The notes: generated by a model from the letters alone, not told the origin. Shown: positions 53,935-63,762, counted from the stretch's first letter. The stretch: 64,000 nt of DNA from Pseudomonas sp. CBZ-4 (GCF_000346755.1 NZ_ANNV01000150.1:62001-126000), one strand, 5' to 3'. A program made the numbers and translations.

Positions 53935-55088
53935 ACCGGCCATTCCTGTGGATCGGCCTGCTGCTCATGGGCCTGCTGGGGGCAGGGAGCTATTTCCTCT
54001 GGAGCCGGATGGTCCCCTACGACGAAGTCATCGACCACGGCCCCTCGCCAGAAGCCAGGGCCAACCCTTACCTGGCGGCGGAACACTTTCTGCGCCAGCA
54101 CGGCCTGAGTGTCCAACACGCCAAAGGCCTGGAGCGCCTGGAGACCCTTCCCGCCAAGGGCAGCAGCCTATTGTTACTGGGGGAGCGCAGCAACATGTCG
54201 CCTCGCCAGGTCGAACAACTCCTGGCGTGGGCCAAGGCCGGCGGCCACCTGCTGCTGGTAGCCGAAGCACTGTGGGACGACGAAAGCGGCAAAAGCGGCG
54301 ACTTGCTGCTTGATCGCCTGCATCTGCGCCAGACATTGAGTGACGAACCTGAAGAGCCCGCCCAGGCCCGAAAAAAGCGGGCGCCCGACCTGACCAAACT
54401 CTATGTCGACAACGAAACCGCCCCGGCCTATTTCAGCTTCGACACTGACTTCAACCTCACCGACCCCAAGCACCTGGCGCAGTTTTCCGCCAACAGCGCG
54501 AAGTCCAGCCACCTGATGCAAGTCAAGCTCGGGCAGGGCAATGTGACGGTGATCACCGACAGCGACCTGTGGAAATACCCGGCAATCGGCAAGCACGACA
54601 ACGCCTGGCTGTTGTGGTACCTCAACCAAGGCACCGTTGTGACCTTGCTGTTCAACAGCGACGTGGACGACCTCTTCACCTTGTTGCTGCGCTATTTCCC
54701 CCAAGCCCTGGTGGCACTCGTCGCACTGCTCGCCCTGGCGCTATGGCACGCCGGCATGCGGCAAGGTCCGATACGCGCCCCCGCGCCCAAGGCGCGCCGG
54801 CAATTGCTGGAACACTTGCAGGCCAGCGCCGACTTCCTGCTGCGCCGCAGTGGCCAGGGTGCCCTGTTGCAAGCCTTGCAGCGCGACATACTGCGCGCCG
54901 CCCGGCGTCGCCACCCAGGTTTTGAACACCTCGACACGGCTGAACAGCAACAAGCCCTAGAACAGCTGACACGCCAACCTTCTCACGTCATCAGTCAGGC
55001 CCTCGACCCACTTCCGGCAAAACGGCTTTCCAGTGCCGATTTCAGCCGGCAGGTGGCAAGCCTGCAAACTCTCAGGAACGCCCTATGA
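53931..55088 (+). CDS. DUF4350 membrane-anchored protein
   Basis: A 385-residue protein with an N-terminal membrane helix (about 5-25), a DUF4350 domain, which resembles a glutamine amidotransferase-like fold ('LLLLGERSNMSPRQVEQLLAWAKAGG'), and a second membrane segment near 255-275. ATGA overlaps join it to both neighbours. Confidence 0.85.
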   Translation: MNRPFLWIGLLLMGLLGAGSYFLWSRMVPYDEVIDHGPSPEARANPYLAAEHFLRQHGLSVQHAKGLERLETLPAKGSSLLLLGERSNMSPRQVEQLLAWAKAGGHLLLVAEALWDDESGKSGDLLLDRLHLRQTLSDEPEEPAQARKKRAPDLTKLYVDNETAPAYFSFDTDFNLTDPKHLAQFSANSAKSSHLMQVKLGQGNVTVITDSDLWKYPAIGKHDNAWLLWYLNQGTVVTLLFNSDVDDLFTLLLRYFPQALVALVALLALALWHAGMRQGPIRAPAPKARRQLLEHLQASADFLLRRSGQGALLQALQRDILRAARRRHPGFEHLDTAEQQQALEQLTRQPSHVISQALDPLPAKRLSSADFSRQVASLQTLRNAL

Positions 55089-56080
55089 GCGAACATTCCC
55101 CGGCACCGGCTCTGACAACCGAAGCCCTGCACCTCGCAAGCCAACAGGCACAGGCCCTGCGTGTTGAACTGCGCAAGGCAGTGATTGGCCAGGATCAAGT
55201 GATCGATGACGTGCTCACGGCACTGATAGCCGGCGGTCACGTGCTGCTTGAAGGCGTGCCCGGCCTGGGCAAGACCTTGCTGGTGCGTGCCCTGGCGCGG
55301 TGTTTCGGCGGTGAATTCGCGCGCATCCAGTTCACCCCGGACCTGATGCCCAGCGATGTTACAGGCCACGCCGTGTACGACCTGCACACCGAACAGTTCA
55401 AGCTGCGCAAAGGGCCACTGTTTACCCACTTGCTGCTGGCTGACGAAATCAACCGTGCCCCAGCCAAGACCCAGGCCGCCTTGCTCGAAGCCATGCAGGA
55501 GCGCCAAGTCACCCTGGAAGGGGAAGCATTGCCCATAGGCCAACCCTTCATGGTGCTGGCAACCCAGAACCCCATCGAACAGGAAGGCACCTACCCCTTG
55601 CCCGAAGCCGAACTGGACCGCTTCATGCTGAAGGTGCGCATGGACTACCCCGATGCCCAGCAGGAACTGGACATGGTGCGTGAAGTCACGCGCTCGTCCC
55701 GGGCCGACATGCTCGACGTACAGCCCCTGCGCACCGTGCTGCACGCCGACGATGTGCTGCAACTCCAACAGGTCGCCAGTGAACTCGCCCTGGACGAGCA
55801 AGTCCTGGACTACGCCGTGCGCCTGGCACGCGCCACCCGCAGTTGGCCCGGCTTGACCATTGGCGCCGGCCCGCGTGCGTCCATCGCCCTGGTGCGCGGT
55901 GCCCGGGCCAGGGCCCTGTTGCGCGGCGGCGAATTCGTCACCCCGGATGACATCAAGAGTTGCGCCTTGGCCGTATTGCGCCACCGGGTCCGTATCGCCC
56001 CGGAACTGGACATCGATGGATTGGACGTGGACCAGGTGCTCAAGCAAATGCTCGACCAGATCCCGGCCCCTCGGCAGTGA
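55085..56080 (+). CDS. MoxR-family AAA+ ATPase
   Basis: A 331-residue AAA+ protein with Walker A 'GVPGLGKTLL', Walker B 'LLLADEINRAP' and 'ATQNPIEQEGTYPLPEAELDRF'. MoxR ATPases act as chaperones that mature or activate vWA-domain partners; here the partner is likely the DUF58 product downstream. Confidence 0.94.
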   Translation: MSEHSPAPALTTEALHLASQQAQALRVELRKAVIGQDQVIDDVLTALIAGGHVLLEGVPGLGKTLLVRALARCFGGEFARIQFTPDLMPSDVTGHAVYDLHTEQFKLRKGPLFTHLLLADEINRAPAKTQAALLEAMQERQVTLEGEALPIGQPFMVLATQNPIEQEGTYPLPEAELDRFMLKVRMDYPDAQQELDMVREVTRSSRADMLDVQPLRTVLHADDVLQLQQVASELALDEQVLDYAVRLARATRSWPGLTIGAGPRASIALVRGARARALLRGGEFVTPDDIKSCALAVLRHRVRIAPELDIDGLDVDQVLKQMLDQIPAPRQ

Positions 56081-56087
56081 GCCGCCC

Positions 56088-57419
56088 ATGAAACCAACCC
56101 GCCTGCTGCTGGCCTGGCTTGCTGTGCTGCTGGGCCTGAATACCGTGCTGGGCGCCGCCGCGGCATTGCAGCTCGAGGTGCCCGACGCCCTGCATTCAGT
56201 CGCCTGGGGGCTGCTGCTGGCGCTTTTGTTGCTGGCAATGCTGGATGCCGCCCGCCTGCGCCGGCGCCCTTCCCCGCGCGTGCAACGGCAGATGCCCGGC
56301 AGCCTGGCACTGGGCCGTTGGGGCGAGGTACACCTAACATTTGAGCACGATTACCCACAGCCCCTGAGCGTGCACGTATTCGACCACGTCCCCGACGGCC
56401 TGGGCGTGGAGAACATGCCCCAGTCCATCGAGTTGCGTCCCGGCGAGCGCAGCGGGCTGGTGTATCGACTACGCCCCTTACGCCGTGGGCATTTCACTTT
56501 CAGTCGCTGCGAAGTCCACCTGCCAAGCCACTTGGGGCTTTGGGCGGCACGACGGTTTATCGACGCCAGTGACGCCACCCGTGTCTACCCGGACTTTGCC
56601 CGCCTCTACGGTGCGCAGCTCTTGGGGGTGGATAACTGGCTGAGCCAACTGGGGGTTCGCCAGCACCAGCGACGCGGATTAGGCCTGGAGTTTCATCAAC
56701 TGCGCGAGTTTCGCGAAGGCGACAGCCTGCGCCAGATCGATTGGAAGGCAACCGCCCGACAACGCACGCCCATCGCCCGGGAATACCAGGACGAGCGCGA
56801 CCAGCAGATCGTGTTCATGCTCGATTGCGGCCGACGCATGCGCAGCCAGGATGGCGAGCTCTCGCATTTCGACCATGCGCTCAACGCCTGCCTGCTGCTC
56901 AGCTATGTTGCCTTGCGCCAGGGTGACGCAGTGGGGTTGTGCACCTTCGCCGGCGAGCGGCCGCGCTACCTGGCGCCGGTCAAGGGCAGCAGCCAGTTGA
57001 ACCTGCTGTTGAATACGGTGTACGACCTGGACACGAGCCAACGCACGGCCGACTACGAGGCCGCGGCAAGCCAACTGCTGGCTCGCCAGAAACGTCGTGC
57101 ATTGGTGATCGTGGTGACCAACCTCAGGGATGAGGACGATGACACGCTGCTGAGTGCCGTCAAACGTATCGGCCGCCAACATCGGGTGCTGGTGGCGAGC
57201 TTGCGCGAGGAAGTACTCGATCAACTGCGCCAGGCCCCGGTGCAGACCTTACCCGAAGCCCTGGCTTACAGCGGAACCATCGACTACCTCAATACCCGGG
57301 ATGAACTGCACGACCGGCTGACCGCCCACGGTCTGTCGGTGCTGGACACGTCGCCATCGGAACTGGGAGCGGATCTGGTGACACGCTACCTGGGCTGGAA
57401 AAAAGCCGGGGTATTTTGA
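56088..57419 (+). CDS. DUF58 (vWA-like) protein
   Basis: A 443-residue protein with two N-terminal membrane helices (about 5-25 and 35-55) and a DUF58 domain with 'EFREGDSLRQIDWKATAR' and a vWA-like 'VFMLDCGRRM' metal-site region. DUF58 and MoxR genes are consistently adjacent in bacteria. It starts 7 bases after the MoxR stop and ends the operon. Confidence 0.9.
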   Translation: MKPTRLLLAWLAVLLGLNTVLGAAAALQLEVPDALHSVAWGLLLALLLLAMLDAARLRRRPSPRVQRQMPGSLALGRWGEVHLTFEHDYPQPLSVHVFDHVPDGLGVENMPQSIELRPGERSGLVYRLRPLRRGHFTFSRCEVHLPSHLGLWAARRFIDASDATRVYPDFARLYGAQLLGVDNWLSQLGVRQHQRRGLGLEFHQLREFREGDSLRQIDWKATARQRTPIAREYQDERDQQIVFMLDCGRRMRSQDGELSHFDHALNACLLLSYVALRQGDAVGLCTFAGERPRYLAPVKGSSQLNLLLNTVYDLDTSQRTADYEAAASQLLARQKRRALVIVVTNLRDEDDDTLLSAVKRIGRQHRVLVASLREEVLDQLRQAPVQTLPEALAYSGTIDYLNTRDELHDRLTAHGLSVLDTSPSELGADLVTRYLGWKKAGVF

Positions 57420-57478
57420 AACAACGCACACGGGCACGGCTGGGGTAGTCCCCTCACCGCACCATTGACGCGTTGGCT

Positions 57479-57838
57479 CTAGGCGGAAGCCTGTACGTGG
57501 TCAAAACTGAAGTAATGCGACAGGAGGCTGATCAGTTGCCCGTACTCCAACGGCGCAGGGGACACGCTGAAACCCGAATCGTAGTACTGCGGGTTGATAT
57601 CTTCGCGGCTCCATAAGCAGGTTGCAGTGAGATCAACCACATGGACGGAAGCGTCAGGCCCTGGCATCTTCAAGCGCAACTCGAAGTCAACGCCGACCAT
57701 CATGGGCAACTGGCTGATCAGCATCAGCCCGTCTTGCGAGACATTACCTAAAAAGCCAATGGGCTTGTCGGTAAGGCGATTAAAGACTTGCAGGAAACAA
57801 GGTAACTGATGCCGCTCGATCCGTCGGTCGGTAAACAT
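57479..57838 (-). CDS. PilZ-domain protein
   Basis: A 119-residue PilZ protein with c-di-GMP motifs 'RRIER' (RxxxR) and 'NVSQDG' (N/DxSxxG). A single-domain cyclic di-GMP receptor, partner unknown. ATG at 57838 is preferred over an upstream ATG at 57949 that adds a non-conserved tail. Convergent to the DUF58 operon. Confidence 0.85.
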   Translation of the reverse strand: MFTDRRIERHQLPCFLQVFNRLTDKPIGFLGNVSQDGLMLISQLPMMVGVDFELRLKMPGPDASVHVVDLTATCLWSREDINPQYYDSGFSVSPAPLEYGQLISLLSHYFSFDHVQASA

Positions 57839-58063
57839 GATGAGATCGCCATCCAGTGGCCATGACTTTGGCCGTGCCAGTGATTCGGAACGAGCAATAT
57901 CGCTCGCTCTCCCTGGATTTCGACGTGACAACAACACCGCGTTTGTCACTGGACAACTGCCGAATCCGGGCCCCGCATCCGTTCGAATAGAAACTTGTAC
58001 AAACGAACATTCAAAGAATAGCCCAAGACTGGCAGCAGGCCAGCTATTAAATGACGAATATCA

Positions 58064-58438
58064 TCACAAAGACGCCGGACGTGTCTGTGCAGTACTTGCG
58101 CCGGGATAATGCCCCAGCTGTTGCAGGGTATCGAGCCGCGCGCGGGCACGGTACGCGTACTCGCTCGACGGGTATTGATTGATGATGAATTGGTAGGTCT
58201 GCACCGCATCGACAAACAATTTCTGCCGTTCCAGGCACTGCCCGCGCAACATCGAGACTTCTGGCTGCACATACCGCCGAGTGCGGCTTTCGCGATCGAC
58301 CTGGGACAACTCCAGGGTGACACGCTCGCAATCGCCGACCTTATAGGCGCGGTAGGCGTTGTTCAAATGGTGGTCCATCGACCAGCGGGTACAGCCGACA
58401 ACACTGACGGCCAGGGCAGCAATGAGCAAAATTCGCAT
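58064..58438 (-). CDS. Small lipoprotein with TPR-like repeats
   Basis: A 124-residue lipoprotein with short signal peptide and lipobox 'VVGC' (Cys16). The rest holds TPR-like helices ('RAYKVGDCERVTLELSQV', 'VDAVQTYQFIINQYPSSEYAYRA'). Such proteins serve as envelope scaffolds; partner unknown. It is divergent from pykA. Confidence 0.82.
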   Translation of the reverse strand: MRILLIAALAVSVVGCTRWSMDHHLNNAYRAYKVGDCERVTLELSQVDRESRTRRYVQPEVSMLRGQCLERQKLFVDAVQTYQFIINQYPSSEYAYRARARLDTLQQLGHYPGASTAQTRPASL

Positions 58439-58611
58439 GAGGGTTCTCCTGTCTTGTGCAATGTATCGACCCCTCGCCCAAAATCTTCAAGGTTGTTCGT
58501 AATCCGCCATCGCGAAAACAAGTCAATCGTCGATAAGTAGTGCAAACGAACAATGACTACAACGAAAGAGCATAGTAGCCTTCCCCAGCGCTTGAACTCA
58601 GGAGTCTGTGC

Positions 58612-60063
58612 ATGTCCGTCCGTCGTACCAAAATCGTCGCCACCCTTGGCCCGGCCAGTAACTCGCCGGAAGTCCTCGAACAGCTGATTCTGGCTGGTTT
58701 GGACGTCGCCCGTCTGAACTTCTCCCACGGCACCCCGGACGAGCACAAGGCTCGCGCCAAGCTGGTGCGTGACCTGGCCGCCAAGCACGGCCGCTTCGTG
58801 GCACTGCTGGGTGACCTGCAAGGCCCGAAAATCCGAATCGCCAAATTTTCCAACAAGCGTATCGAGCTGAAGATCGGTGACCAGTTCACCTTCTCCACCA
58901 GCCACCCGCTGACCGAAGGCAACCAGCAAGTCGTGGGTATCGACTACCCGGACCTGGTCAAGGACTGCGGCGTCGGCGACGAACTGCTGCTGGACGACGG
59001 TCGCGTCGTGATGCGCGTAGACACCGCCACTCCGACTGAACTGAACTGCACCGTGATCATCGGCGGCCCGCTGTCGGACCACAAAGGCATCAACCGTCGT
59101 GGCGGTGGCCTGACCGCACCGGCCCTGACTGAAAAAGACAAGGCTGACATCAAGCTCGCCGCCGAAATGGAAGTGGACTACCTCGCCGTGTCCTTCCCGC
59201 GCGACGCTGCCGACATGGAATACGCCCGTAAACTACGCGACGAAGCCGGCGGTACCGCCTGGCTGGTGGCGAAGATCGAACGCGCCGAAGCCGTGGCCGA
59301 TGACGAGACCCTCGACGGCCTGATCAAGGCTTCCGACGCCGTGATGGTTGCCCGTGGCGACCTGGGTGTGGAGATCGGTGACGCCGAGCTGATCGGTATC
59401 CAGAAGAAGATCATCCTGCACGCACGCCGCCACAACAAAGCGGTGATCGTGGCGACCCAGATGATGGAGTCGATGATCCAGAACCCGATGCCGACCCGCG
59501 CCGAAGTGTCCGACGTGGCCAACGCCGTGCTCGACTACACCGACGCCGTGATGCTTTCGGCGGAAAGTGCTGCAGGCCCGTACCCGCTGGAAGCGGTGCA
59601 AGCGATGGCGCGTATCTGCGTCGGCGCCGAAAAGCACCCGACCAGCAAGACCTCCAGCCACCGCATCGGCAAAGAGTTCGAAAGCTGCGACCAAAGCATC
59701 GCCCTGGCCGCCATGTACACCGCCAACCACTTCCCGGGCGTGAAGGCGATCATCGCCTTGACCGAAAGTGGCTACACGCCGTTGATCATGTCGCGCATCC
59801 GCTCCTCGGTGCCGATCTACGCGTTCACCCCACACCGCGAAGCCCAGGCTCGCGCGGCGATGTTCCGTGGCGTGTACACCGTACCGTTCGATCCGGCTTC
59901 GCTGGCACCGAATGAAGTCAGCCAGGCAGCCATCGACGAGTTGGTCAAGCGCGGCGTCGTGGAGAAAGGCGACTGGGTCATCCTGACCAAGGGCGACAGC
60001 TACCACACCACCGGCGGCACCAATGGCATGAAGATCCTGCATGTGGGCGACCCGCAGGTCTGA
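58612..60063 (+). CDS. pykA: Pyruvate kinase
   Basis: A 483-residue type II pyruvate kinase that makes pyruvate and ATP from PEP. The substrate segment 'DVARLNFSHG', Lys/Glu in 'VAKIERAEAV' and 'MVARGDLGVEIG' active-site region are intact. Length matches PykA of P. aeruginosa, and the same neighbours (enoyl-CoA hydratase-like, ferredoxin reductase-like, fumarase) follow there from memory. Confidence 0.95.
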   Translation: MSVRRTKIVATLGPASNSPEVLEQLILAGLDVARLNFSHGTPDEHKARAKLVRDLAAKHGRFVALLGDLQGPKIRIAKFSNKRIELKIGDQFTFSTSHPLTEGNQQVVGIDYPDLVKDCGVGDELLLDDGRVVMRVDTATPTELNCTVIIGGPLSDHKGINRRGGGLTAPALTEKDKADIKLAAEMEVDYLAVSFPRDAADMEYARKLRDEAGGTAWLVAKIERAEAVADDETLDGLIKASDAVMVARGDLGVEIGDAELIGIQKKIILHARRHNKAVIVATQMMESMIQNPMPTRAEVSDVANAVLDYTDAVMLSAESAAGPYPLEAVQAMARICVGAEKHPTSKTSSHRIGKEFESCDQSIALAAMYTANHFPGVKAIIALTESGYTPLIMSRIRSSVPIYAFTPHREAQARAAMFRGVYTVPFDPASLAPNEVSQAAIDELVKRGVVEKGDWVILTKGDSYHTTGGTNGMKILHVGDPQV

Positions 60064-60077
60064 GTGACTGCTGAATG

Positions 60078-60107
60078 AAAAAGCCCCGACTGGTTCGGGG
60101 CTTTTTT
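60078..60107 (+). terminator. pykA terminator
   Basis: Arms AAAAGCCCCGA and TCGGGGCTTTT with a 5-base loop and T-run. Confidence 0.9.
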
Positions 60108-60141
60108 ATGCCTGGGTTTTTGTGTGGCTTGGAGGGCCTCA

Positions 60142-60204
60142 TCGCGGGCAAGCCCGCTCCCACAGTTTGACCGCAATCCCCTGTGGGAGCGGGCTTGCCC
60201 GCGA
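60142..60204. repeat. REPIN (inverted REP pair)
   Basis: TCGCGGGCAAGCCCGCTCCC-type unit at 60142-60164 and its exact reverse complement at 60182-60204, 17 bases apart, after pykA. Confidence 0.92.
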
Positions 60205-60229
60205 TAAGGCCCGACCAACCAACACACCT

Positions 60230-60979
60230 CTACCGCCGAGTGACAAAGGCCGACAACGCCGCCACCGCCTCCGGCGACCGTAACCGCTGGGTAAACAACG
60301 CCCCCTCTTCCTCGATCACCTGCCGCAACTGCTCGCGATCCACACGCTTCATCAGCTGCTTGGTCACCTGCACCGCCCCCGGCGCCAGGTCTTCAAAACG
60401 TGCGGCCATTTCCCGCGCCTTGGCCAAGGCCGCTTCACCACTGGCCAACGCTTCGGTGGCAATCCCCCAGGCGGCCGCCTGCTCGCCGCTGAAACCTTCG
60501 CCCAACAGCAACAATTCAGCCGCCTTCGCATGCCCCAACAAGCGCGGCAGGATCAGGCTGGAACCAAACTCCGGACACAGTCCCAGGTTGACAAACGGCA
60601 TGCGCAAACGCGCATCACGACTGACGTAGACCAAATCGCAATGCAGCAACAGCGTAGTGCCGATACCCACCGCCGCGCCCGCCACTGCGGCGACCACCGG
60701 TTTACGACAGTTGAGCAGGCTTTGCATAAAGTGAAACGGTGGGCTGTCGAGGTCGGCGGGCGGTTGTTCGAGAAAGTCGCCGATGTCGTTGCCGGCGGTA
60801 AAACACACGCTGCTGCCCTGGATCAGCACGGCACGAATAGCATCATCCGCATCTGCCTGCTCAAACGCCTCGGCCAACTGCGTGTACATCGCGCGGGTCA
60901 GAGCGTTTTTCTTGTCGGGGCGATTGAGTTGCAAGGTCAGCAACCCACGTTCGCGGTACTGCAGGATGGCGTCGGTCAT
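60230..60979 (-). CDS. Enoyl-CoA hydratase/isomerase family protein
   Basis: A 249-residue crotonase-fold protein. Oxyanion loop 'AGAAVGIGTTLL'; the catalytic region reads 'LGLCPEFGSSLILPRLLG', and this PE..SS pattern resembles delta3,delta2-enoyl-CoA isomerases more than hydratases, so isomerase is the better guess. Same strand as and 30 bases after the Fe-S reductase gene. Confidence 0.88.
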   Translation of the reverse strand: MTDAILQYRERGLLTLQLNRPDKKNALTRAMYTQLAEAFEQADADDAIRAVLIQGSSVCFTAGNDIGDFLEQPPADLDSPPFHFMQSLLNCRKPVVAAVAGAAVGIGTTLLLHCDLVYVSRDARLRMPFVNLGLCPEFGSSLILPRLLGHAKAAELLLLGEGFSGEQAAAWGIATEALASGEAALAKAREMAARFEDLAPGAVQVTKQLMKRVDREQLRQVIEEEGALFTQRLRSPEAVAALSAFVTRR

Positions 60980-61009
60980 GGCGATTCTCGCGGCCTTGGA
61001 AGTCAGCGC

Positions 61010-61942
61010 TCAACCACGGGGCAGGAACACATCGGCCAGCAGTTGATTGCGCGGCAGCCCCGCCAGGAACAGGCGCTTGGAGAATGCCTCGACGTTGGCG
61101 GGGTGCCCGCAGAGTAAGGCCAGCGTTTGCCGCGAAACAAGCCGCAGTTGCGCCAATGCCTGGGACGCCTGCGCCGCCGTCCACAACTCCACCGTCAGGT
61201 TCGGATGCTGCGCAGCCAGTGCGGCCAAGGGCTCGGCCAAATAATGTCCATCCGCATCATGGGCCAGGTGAATCACGCGAATGGCGCCCTGGTGATTCTG
61301 GCGCAACGCCTCGCGCAACACCCCCCACAATGGGCCCAAGCCTGTACCCGACGCCAGCAGCCACAACGGCCGGGATTGCCAATCGGGATCGTATTGCAAC
61401 GCGCCGCCACGCAATTCACCCAGGCGCAAAACGTCGCCAACCTGCAACTGTCGGGCACGATCACTGAATTCACCGGGCTGACGGCAATCGAGGTGAAACT
61501 CCAGGAACGGCTCTTCCTGGGGCAAGCTCGCCAGCGAATACGGCCGCGCCACCTGCCCCGCCCACAGCACCAGATGTTGCCCGGCGCGATAACGCAGGCC
61601 GCGCTCCGGTTGCAGGCGCAGGCGCAGCACCGTCGTGTTCAACCAATCGACGCCCACCACTTCAGCCGCCAAGCCGTCACGCGCCGGGTCAAAGGTTTCA
61701 ACCCGCAGATCACCACTGATTTGGCACTGACAGGCCAACCGCCAGCCCTCCTGACGTTGCGCCGGGCTCAGGGCCTCCGGCTGCCGGTCAGACACCTCAC
61801 CGGCACAGCGCACCAGGCACGCATGGCAACTGCCCGCGCGGCAACTGTAGGGCACGGCCACACCTGCCTGGTTCAGCGCATCCAGCAGATTGCTGCCGGG
61901 GGCGACCGACCAGTGGCGTTCGCCGACGTGCAGTTCAGGCAT
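61010..61942 (-). CDS. 2Fe-2S ferredoxin-NAD(P)H reductase-like oxidoreductase
   Basis: A 310-residue protein: N-terminal plant-type 2Fe-2S domain with 'CRAGSCHACLV' and a later Cys; then an FAD domain with 'RPYSLAS' and a C-terminal NAD(P) domain 'LLASGTGLGPLWGVL'. It would shuttle electrons to a partner oxygenase or other acceptor. Electron acceptor unknown. Confidence 0.9.
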   Translation of the reverse strand: MPELHVGERHWSVAPGSNLLDALNQAGVAVPYSCRAGSCHACLVRCAGEVSDRQPEALSPAQRQEGWRLACQCQISGDLRVETFDPARDGLAAEVVGVDWLNTTVLRLRLQPERGLRYRAGQHLVLWAGQVARPYSLASLPQEEPFLEFHLDCRQPGEFSDRARQLQVGDVLRLGELRGGALQYDPDWQSRPLWLLASGTGLGPLWGVLREALRQNHQGAIRVIHLAHDADGHYLAEPLAALAAQHPNLTVELWTAAQASQALAQLRLVSRQTLALLCGHPANVEAFSKRLFLAGLPRNQLLADVFLPRG

Positions 61943-62082
61943 ATAAAGGTCTCAATCTCAGGGGATGGGCACAGGGAATCATGCCTGCGACAGTTTGACC
62001 ATAGTCGGGTGTATCGGCCACCGCGCCGGGTTATACTGCCGCGCCTTTTTAGCGTCGCGCCTGCACCATTGGCGTGCCTTGG

Positions 62083-62125
62083 AAAGGTGGCTCCAGCCGA
62101 CCGATGCAACACTGGAGCCACCTTT
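62083..62125 (+). promoter_or_regulatory. Strong hairpin in the fumarase 5' leader
   Basis: Perfect 14-bp arms AAAGGTGGCTCCAG (62083-62096) and CTGGAGCCACCTTT (62112-62125), loop 15 bases, ending 32 bases upstream of the fumarase ATG. Only a short T-run follows, so it may be a leader attenuator, a protein-binding site or a terminator. Confidence 0.6.
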
Positions 62126-62157
62126 ATTGAATGTTCCCTTATAGAGGAGCGCGACTC

Positions 62158-63681
62158 ATGACCGTGATCAAGCAAGACGACCTGATTCAGAGCGTTGCCG
62201 ACGCCCTGCAATTCATTTCCTACTACCACCCGGTTGATTTCATCCAGGCCATGCACGAAGCCTACCTGCGCGAAGAATCGCCAGCGGCCCGTGATTCCAT
62301 CGCCCAGATCCTGATCAACTCGCGCATGTGCGCCACCGGCCATCGCCCGATCTGCCAGGACACCGGTATCGTTACCGTGTTCGTGCGCGTGGGCATGGAC
62401 GTGCGTTGGGATGGCGCCACCATGGGCCTGGACGACATGATCAACGAAGGCGTGCGTCGCGCCTACAACCTGCCGGAAAACGTCCTGCGTGCATCCATCC
62501 TGGCCGACCCGGCAGGCGCGCGTAAAAACACCAAGGACAACACCCCGGCGGTCATCCACTACTCCATCGTCCCGGGTAATACCGTGGAAGTGGACGTGGC
62601 GGCCAAGGGCGGCGGTTCCGAGAACAAGTCGAAAATGGCCATGCTCAACCCGTCCGACTCGATCGTTGACTGGGTGCTCAAGACCGTTCCAACCATGGGC
62701 GCCGGCTGGTGCCCACCGGGCATGCTGGGCATCGGCATCGGCGGTACCGCCGAGAAAGCTGCGGTGATGGCCAAGGAAGTGTTGATGGAATCCATCGACA
62801 TCCACGAGCTGAAAAAGCGCGGCCCGCAGAACCGTATCGAAGAGATGCGCCTGGAGCTGTTCGAGAAGGTCAACCAACTGGGCATCGGCGCCCAGGGCCT
62901 GGGTGGCCTGACCACCGTGCTCGACGTGAAGATCATGGACTACCCGACCCACGCCGCTTCGTTGCCGGTGTGCATGATCCCCAACTGCGCCGCCACCCGT
63001 CACGCGCACTTTGTGCTCGACGGTTCGGGCCCGGCGTCGCTGGAAGCGCCACCGTTGGACGCCTACCCGGAAATCGTCTGGGAAGCCGGCCCATCGGCCC
63101 GCCGCGTCAACCTCGACACCCTGACCCCGGAAGAAGTGCAGAGCTGGCAGCCGGGTGAAACCGTGTTGCTCAACGGCAAGATGCTCACCGGTCGCGACGC
63201 GGCGCACAAGCGCATGGTCGAGATGCTCAACAAGGGCGAAACCCTGCCGGTGGACCTCAAGGGTCGCTTCATCTACTACGTCGGCCCGGTGGATCCGGTG
63301 CGCGAAGAAGTGGTTGGCCCGGCAGGCCCGACCACCGCGACGCGGATGGACAAGTTCACCCGCCAGATCCTGGAGCAAACCGGCCTGCTGGGCATGATCG
63401 GCAAATCCGAGCGCGGCCCTACCGCCATCGAAGCGATCAAGGACCACAAGGCCGTGTACCTGATGGCCGTCGGCGGCGCCGCTTACCTGGTGGCGCAAGC
63501 CATCAAGAAGTCCCGCGTTGTCGCGTTCGCCGAACTGGGTATGGAAGCAATCTACGAGTTCGACGTGAAAGACATGCCGGTCACCGTTGCGGTAGACAGC
63601 AAGGGCGAATCCGTACACATCACCGGTCCTGCCATCTGGCAGAAAAAGATCAGTGAAAGCCTGGCGGTAGAAGTGCAGTAA
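62158..63681 (+). CDS. Class I fumarate hydratase (Fe-S)
   Basis: A 507-residue 4Fe-4S fumarase of the FumA/FumB type. Cluster-ligand cysteines lie in 'RPICQDTGIV' and 'IPNCAATRHAHF'; it runs the TCA step fumarate to malate under iron-replete conditions. The ATG at 62158 (MTVIKQDDLIQ) follows AGAGGAG. Pseudomonads often carry a class II FumC for iron-poor conditions. Confidence 0.94.
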   Translation: MTVIKQDDLIQSVADALQFISYYHPVDFIQAMHEAYLREESPAARDSIAQILINSRMCATGHRPICQDTGIVTVFVRVGMDVRWDGATMGLDDMINEGVRRAYNLPENVLRASILADPAGARKNTKDNTPAVIHYSIVPGNTVEVDVAAKGGGSENKSKMAMLNPSDSIVDWVLKTVPTMGAGWCPPGMLGIGIGGTAEKAAVMAKEVLMESIDIHELKKRGPQNRIEEMRLELFEKVNQLGIGAQGLGGLTTVLDVKIMDYPTHAASLPVCMIPNCAATRHAHFVLDGSGPASLEAPPLDAYPEIVWEAGPSARRVNLDTLTPEEVQSWQPGETVLLNGKMLTGRDAAHKRMVEMLNKGETLPVDLKGRFIYYVGPVDPVREEVVGPAGPTTATRMDKFTRQILEQTGLLGMIGKSERGPTAIEAIKDHKAVYLMAVGGAAYLVAQAIKKSRVVAFAELGMEAIYEFDVKDMPVTVAVDSKGESVHITGPAIWQKKISESLAVEVQ

Positions 63682-63699
63682 GCACTTCCACCGCTCAAG

Positions 63700-63738
63700 A
63701 AGCCACGCAATCGACGTTGATTGCGTGGCTTTTTTTTT
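63700..63738 (+). terminator. Fumarase terminator
   Basis: Perfect 12-bp arms AGCCACGCAATC and GATTGCGTGGCT with a 6-base loop, then eight T. Confidence 0.9.
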
Positions 63739-63762
63739 GGAACAATCTGAAAGAACAGTGAA

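Noticed and set aside
61873..63618. Minus-strand open frame of 581 codons opposite fumarase
   Set aside because: Antisense shadow; the fumarase reading has intact cluster-ligand motifs.
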